A stretch of DNA of 64,000 bases from Chloroflexota bacterium. GTDB lineage: Bacteria; Chloroflexota; Anaerolineae; B4-G1; SLSP01. The DNA lies in assembly GCA_019873645.1 (NCBI GenBank), contig JAIOAX010000018.1, positions 32,087 to 96,086 on the forward strand, given 5' to 3'. The first letter of the stretch is position 1, and every line of letters begins with the position of its first letter. The notes below the pieces were generated by a model. It saw only the letters and a list, made by a program, of their open reading frames with translations, had not been told where the DNA came from and ran no database searches. Shown one piece after another: positions 60,663 to 64,000 of the stretch. The position numbers were made by a program, and so were the translations under genes.

Positions 60663-60893
60663 ATGTACCCGGCTATAACACAAGTGATTCCACATAAAGA
60701 TTACAAGCTCACCGTGATCTTCGAGAATGGACGACAAGGGCAGCTTGACCTCAAGCCATTGCTTGATTTCGGCGTCTTTCAAAGAATAAAAGATCATAAG
60801 ACTTTTGCAAAGGTACGAGTGGCTTTTGATACAATTGAATGGGATTGTGGCGTTGATCTCGACCCCGAGTATGTCTACCAACAATGTGTGTAG
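60663..60893 (+). CDS. DUF2442 protein
   Basis: 76 residues, intact: YKLTVIFENGRQGQLDLKPLL and FDTIEWDCGVDLDPEYVY are DUF2442 hallmarks. Starts 11 nt after the DUF4160 remnant behind AAGGAA. DUF4160-DUF2442 pairs are commonly adjacent and have been treated as a toxin-antitoxin-like module; the function is unproven. Confidence 0.9.
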   Translation: MYPAITQVIPHKDYKLTVIFENGRQGQLDLKPLLDFGVFQRIKDHKTFAKVRVAFDTIEWDCGVDLDPEYVYQQCV

Positions 60894-60943
60894 AGTAGTG
60901 GCTTAACGATCAGGCTCAATTCATATCACTCTCTGGTTTCGTT

Positions 60944-61972
60944 ATGAAAGCCATGCTCTTGTCCAAACTCTGTAATCTTGCCGAGGAGCAGTCGCCGCTG
61001 GTCCTGACGGAGTTGCCAGACCCCGTTCCGGCAGCCGGTGAGATCCTGGTGCGGGTTTCAGCCTGCGGCGTGTGCCATACCGAGCTGGATGAAATCGAAG
61101 GGCGCACGCCGCCGCCACGTTTGCCCATTGTGCTCGGGCATCAAGTGGTGGGACAGGTTGCGGCGCATGGCCCCGGCGCAGACACATTCGCGAGCGGGAC
61201 CCGGGTCGGCGTCGCCTGGATTTACTCGGCGTGCGGGAAATGTAAATTCTGTCTCTCCGGCAATGAAAATCTGTGCCCGGATTTCAAAGCGACCGGCCGC
61301 GATGTTAACGGCGGTTATGCAGAGTATATGACCGTCCCTGAGGGATTCGCTTATCCCATCCCCGCCGCCTTCAGCGATGTGGAGGCCGCGCCGCTGTTAT
61401 GCGCTGGCGCGATTGGTTATCGCTCGCTGCGCCTGACCGGCCTCCAGGACGGCCAAAATCTCGGTCTGGTCGGCTTTGGCGCATCGGCGCACCTGGTGTT
61501 GAAGATGGTGCGCCACCGCTATCCGCACGCCGCGGTTTTCGTCTTCGCCAGAAGCGCGCAGGAACGCGCGTTCGCCGGAGAATTGGGCGCCGTCTGGGCC
61601 GGCGACACAACAGACGCGCCACCGGTGAAGCTGGATTGTATGATTGATACCACACCGGTGTGGACGCCCATCGTGGAGGCGTTGCGGCACTTGGCGCCCG
61701 GCGGGAGACTGGTCATCAACGCGATCCGCAAAGAAGAATTCGACAAAGAGGCGCTTCTGCGGCTGGACTATCCCCTGCATCTGTGGATGGAGAAGGAAAT
61801 CAAGAGCGTCGCCAATGTCAGCCGCAGGGACGTGGCGGAATTTTTGAGCCTGGCGGCAGAGATGTTCATCCGGCCGGAAGTGCAGCTATTCCCCCTGGAA
61901 GAAGCCAATACGGCTCTGCTTGAGCTTAAAATGCGCAAGATTCGCGGGGCAAAGGTCCTGAAAATCGGCTGA
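60944..61972 (+). CDS. Zinc-dependent alcohol dehydrogenase (MDR family)
   Basis: 342 residues. Catalytic-zinc region CGVCHTELDEIEG and GHQVVGQV, structural-zinc lobe CGKCKFCLSGNENLC, and a nucleotide fold with GLVGFGASAHLVLKM. Resembles the AdhA-type group with the long SACGKCKFC lobe. Probably oxidises or reduces an alcohol/aldehyde with NAD(P)(H). No SD seen; no operon partner. Confidence 0.94.
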   Translation: MKAMLLSKLCNLAEEQSPLVLTELPDPVPAAGEILVRVSACGVCHTELDEIEGRTPPPRLPIVLGHQVVGQVAAHGPGADTFASGTRVGVAWIYSACGKCKFCLSGNENLCPDFKATGRDVNGGYAEYMTVPEGFAYPIPAAFSDVEAAPLLCAGAIGYRSLRLTGLQDGQNLGLVGFGASAHLVLKMVRHRYPHAAVFVFARSAQERAFAGELGAVWAGDTTDAPPVKLDCMIDTTPVWTPIVEALRHLAPGGRLVINAIRKEEFDKEALLRLDYPLHLWMEKEIKSVANVSRRDVAEFLSLAAEMFIRPEVQLFPLEEANTALLELKMRKIRGAKVLKIG

Positions 61973-61976
61973 CCTC

Positions 61977-63488
61977 TTAATGCTGGATGGCGTTGGTCGC
62001 TTCCCAACATTCGCAGGCGGTGCGTGTCTCCCCGGCTCTGAAGAGTGTGCCATCGTAGGCCTCGCCGGTTGAAGCCGGCGTCCAGCCCGAAAGGGTCATC
62101 GGCCAGCGTGGATCGTCCGCCGCAATCCAGATGCCGTTGTAGCGCCGGGCAACGTGCAGATGGGTGGCGTTGGAGATGCCGCCCTCACAAGAAGGATGGC
62201 CGACATTGTCGCCAGCTTTAAGCATTGTCCCCGTCTGTACCCGTCCTTCGGCGGCTACGTGCATATAAGTGAGCACCCATCCTGTACCCACAAAACCATC
62301 GTTGTCCAGGTCTTGCAGCACCAAACCTTCCCGGCTATGGACAACGAGGCCGGGCGCCATCGCCGTGGCCCACTGACGGCTCACGGCGCACCCAATGTTG
62401 CGCTCATCGGTGGTGAAATCTATCGCCGCGAGCGCTCCCTGCGATCCATAACCCGGATGCGGCCCACCTGTGTAGTACCACGTCACCCCCTTGGGCCAGG
62501 GAAGAAGCAGTTCTGGAGCTTTCAGACCGGGCGGCATCAATGGTTCTACCGCCAGCGCAAATGGATCGCCAAAGAGCCGCCGATACACTTCGGCAAAACG
62601 GGTCAGGTCTGCCATCCACGTTTGATAATCGGCGGAAGCAGGGGCCAACGCACGCTGCACCCCGGCCGTTCCGGCATTGAGTTGCGTGGAGAACTGGATG
62701 TATGTGCCGTCGCGCGTGCGCACCAGCCAGAGGGTGTCCATCCACCAGCCGTAAAAGCCCACATTCAGCGCGTCGGCGGCCAGGCTCAATTGGTGAAAGA
62801 GGCCGGTTCGATAGGTAATGTCCGTATAGCCCAGCGGGTAAGCCAGTTGTTCGGCAGATTGATTGGCAGCGGTCAGCCAGCCACTGCGCAATTCCAGGAG
62901 TGTCAACAGCACCCGCGGCCCGACGCTGTAACGCTCGGCGACCAGGGCGACGATCTCCGGCGCGGTCATCCGCACACCCTCAACTTCCTCACTGTAGGTC
63001 TTGAATAATCCTGCAAACGCCGCGGTCGCCCGCATCATATCAAAATCTTTGTAGGCGGGGCCGTAGATCAGCTCACTGTCGGGGATTAAGAGCGTGCCCG
63101 GTCCGGTATATTGCGCGTTCAAGGAAATCTGTAGACGTTGTCCCACGGCCAGGTGATCGGCATTCGCCATCCCGTTGAGGCGGACCAATGCCTCTACCGT
63201 CGTCCCGTAGGCAGTGGCAATGCCGGAGAGTGTATCACCCGGCCGCACCGTATAGTAGACGGCCGTCGTTGTCGGGGCAGCGCGGGTGGGGGTAGGTGTC
63301 GGCGTGTCCACAACGACGGTCGGGGTAGCGGTTCCGGCGGCTCGCGCTGTAGCGGTGAGCATGGCAGGTTTAGGGGTGCGCGTAGGGCGCATCGCAATGC
63401 TGCCATCTTCATTAAAACCGACTTCACGGCGGCAAGCGGTTAAGGCCACGATCAAGAGCAGGCCGAGTAACAAACGGGATGTTCTCAT
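61977..63488 (-). CDS. LysM lipoprotein with M23-like peptidase domain
   Basis: 503 residues. Lipobox LIVALTACRR (Cys at about 19), a Thr/Pro-rich spacer, a LysM domain (YYTVRPGDTLSGIATAYG ... LAVGQRLQI, about residues 77-122), a central helical domain and a C-terminal domain resembling M23/LytM: PHPGYGSQGALAAID, WVLTYMHVA and ATHLHVARR. Histidine and aspartate positions resemble the zinc site but spacing is unusual, so catalysis is uncertain. Likely cell-envelope enzyme. Convergent with the alcohol dehydrogenase, 4 nt apart. Confidence 0.88.
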   Translation of the reverse strand: MRTSRLLLGLLLIVALTACRREVGFNEDGSIAMRPTRTPKPAMLTATARAAGTATPTVVVDTPTPTPTRAAPTTTAVYYTVRPGDTLSGIATAYGTTVEALVRLNGMANADHLAVGQRLQISLNAQYTGPGTLLIPDSELIYGPAYKDFDMMRATAAFAGLFKTYSEEVEGVRMTAPEIVALVAERYSVGPRVLLTLLELRSGWLTAANQSAEQLAYPLGYTDITYRTGLFHQLSLAADALNVGFYGWWMDTLWLVRTRDGTYIQFSTQLNAGTAGVQRALAPASADYQTWMADLTRFAEVYRRLFGDPFALAVEPLMPPGLKAPELLLPWPKGVTWYYTGGPHPGYGSQGALAAIDFTTDERNIGCAVSRQWATAMAPGLVVHSREGLVLQDLDNDGFVGTGWVLTYMHVAAEGRVQTGTMLKAGDNVGHPSCEGGISNATHLHVARRYNGIWIAADDPRWPMTLSGWTPASTGEAYDGTLFRAGETRTACECWEATNAIQH

Positions 63489-63570
63489 TTTAGTTTCCAG
63501 TTTTCAGTTGTCCAGGCGCAGCCCAACGGCCTCAATTGTACCAAAATATCTCCACAGGCAAAGGCGCAAT

Positions 63571-63615
63571 AAAAAGCCCAGACGTTGAGGGCCATCATCC
63601 TCACAACGCCTGGGC
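63571..63615 (-). terminator. Intrinsic terminator after the small LysM gene
   Basis: GCCCAG-CGTTG ... CAACG-CTGGGC stem with small mismatches, followed on the minus strand by TTTTT. Confidence 0.8.
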
Positions 63616-63638
63616 CCATGGGATGAAGCCATTTGCGG

Positions 63639-63884
63639 CTAGGGAATGATCAACTCCAGCCCCACCTGGATTTTGTTCGGGTCTTTGATGACCGCTTTGT
63701 TGGCTTCAAAAATTTCCTTCCAGTGGTCGGCGTCGCCGTAGAACTTCTTTGCAATCGTGCTCAAGGTATCTCCGGCAACGACAACGTACTTCCGGGGCTG
63801 GGGTTCTTCCCGCTTCGCCGGTTTGGCGTCCTTGCGCGCCATCAGTTCAGGTTCAATCTCACTGCCCGACATCAGCTTGCTCAT
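63639..63884 (-). CDS. Small LysM-domain protein
   Basis: 81 residues. A basic N-terminus (RKDAKPAKREEPQPRK) followed by one LysM: YVVVAGDTLSTIAKKFYGDADHWKEIFEAN... ending DPNKIQVGLELIIP. LysM with WKEIFEANK is like XkdP/YgaU-type proteins. No signal peptide visible. ATG 63884 is favoured over 63887 or GTG 63890 by distance to GGAGG. Downstream 110 nt of the window hold no recognisable gene. Confidence 0.9.
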   Translation of the reverse strand: MSKLMSGSEIEPELMARKDAKPAKREEPQPRKYVVVAGDTLSTIAKKFYGDADHWKEIFEANKAVIKDPNKIQVGLELIIP

Positions 63885-64000
63885 CATCACACCTCCTTGT
63901 ATAAAATATCCTTAAACGTAGTTGGCAAACCCAACTATTGAGCGAGAATAAGCACGACTCAGGTAGTCTGAGTTACGGCTGTACCGGGCAAGACTGCACC

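Overview
The window looks like a chromosomal segment of a member of the Chloroflexota (Anaerolineae-like). This is inferred from GC-rich coding DNA, very long YfhO-type and GT-C membrane proteins, a secreted protein with an LPLVLRN-type C-terminus, a type 2 isopentenyl diphosphate isomerase, CpXC and roadblock/V4R proteins, and the abundance of short dispersed repeats. It is not proven from a marker gene tree. No rRNA, tRNA, CRISPR array or complete insertion sequence was found.

Layout. 1-7 kb: truncated sufS, a catalytically degenerate tyrosine-recombinase-like protein, a nucleotide-sugar dehydrogenase interrupted by a large LAGLIDADG intein, a VTT membrane protein and an amidohydrolase. 7-15 kb (minus strand): a coiled-coil protein, a giant YfhO-flippase fusion, and a roadblock / V4R / response-regulator operon. 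15-20 kb (plus): an RRM RNA-binding protein, a TPR-membrane protein, a chelatase gene (chlI-chlD) joined by what looks like a complete -1 programmed frameshift signal, and a GNAT; then a nitroreductase on the minus strand. 20-30 kb (minus): proS, YdcF-like, DUF92 (VTE6-like), a small unknown, a phytol/dolichol-kinase-like protein, a histidine kinase, a Cys/Met PLP enzyme and a tandem-RCK protein. 30-33 kb: a secreted multidomain phosphodiester-glycosidase-like protein in an island edged by direct repeats and a foldback element. 33-41 kb (minus): a GT-C glycosyltransferase, metG, rpoD, DUF177, a phosphoesterase and acpP. 41-50 kb: isoprenoid genes (fni, prenyl synthase), phosphofructokinase, fumC, two small membrane proteins, a second GT-C protein and a decayed VapBC module. 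50-64 kb: polA, a CpXC protein with a +1 frameshift, a GAF-PAS kinase, three complex-I-like antiporter subunits without catalytic partners, a DUF4160/DUF2442 pair, an alcohol dehydrogenase and two LysM proteins.

The two strongest leads are these. (i) The chlI/chlD junction has an A_AAA_AAA heptamer, a stop codon 3 nt downstream, an SD-like purine run upstream and a perfect 11-bp stem starting 7 nt downstream. (ii) Short repeat words, above all an 8-bp unit (NGCGAATC), occur between genes and also inside at least four genes, including proS. There they are translated in frame as an octapeptide repeat (GESANQRI-like) and are always oriented so that they carry no stop codon. Other repeat words enter a histidine kinase and form the C-termini of several proteins, so the genome appears to tolerate selfish or slippage-generated DNA by reading through it.
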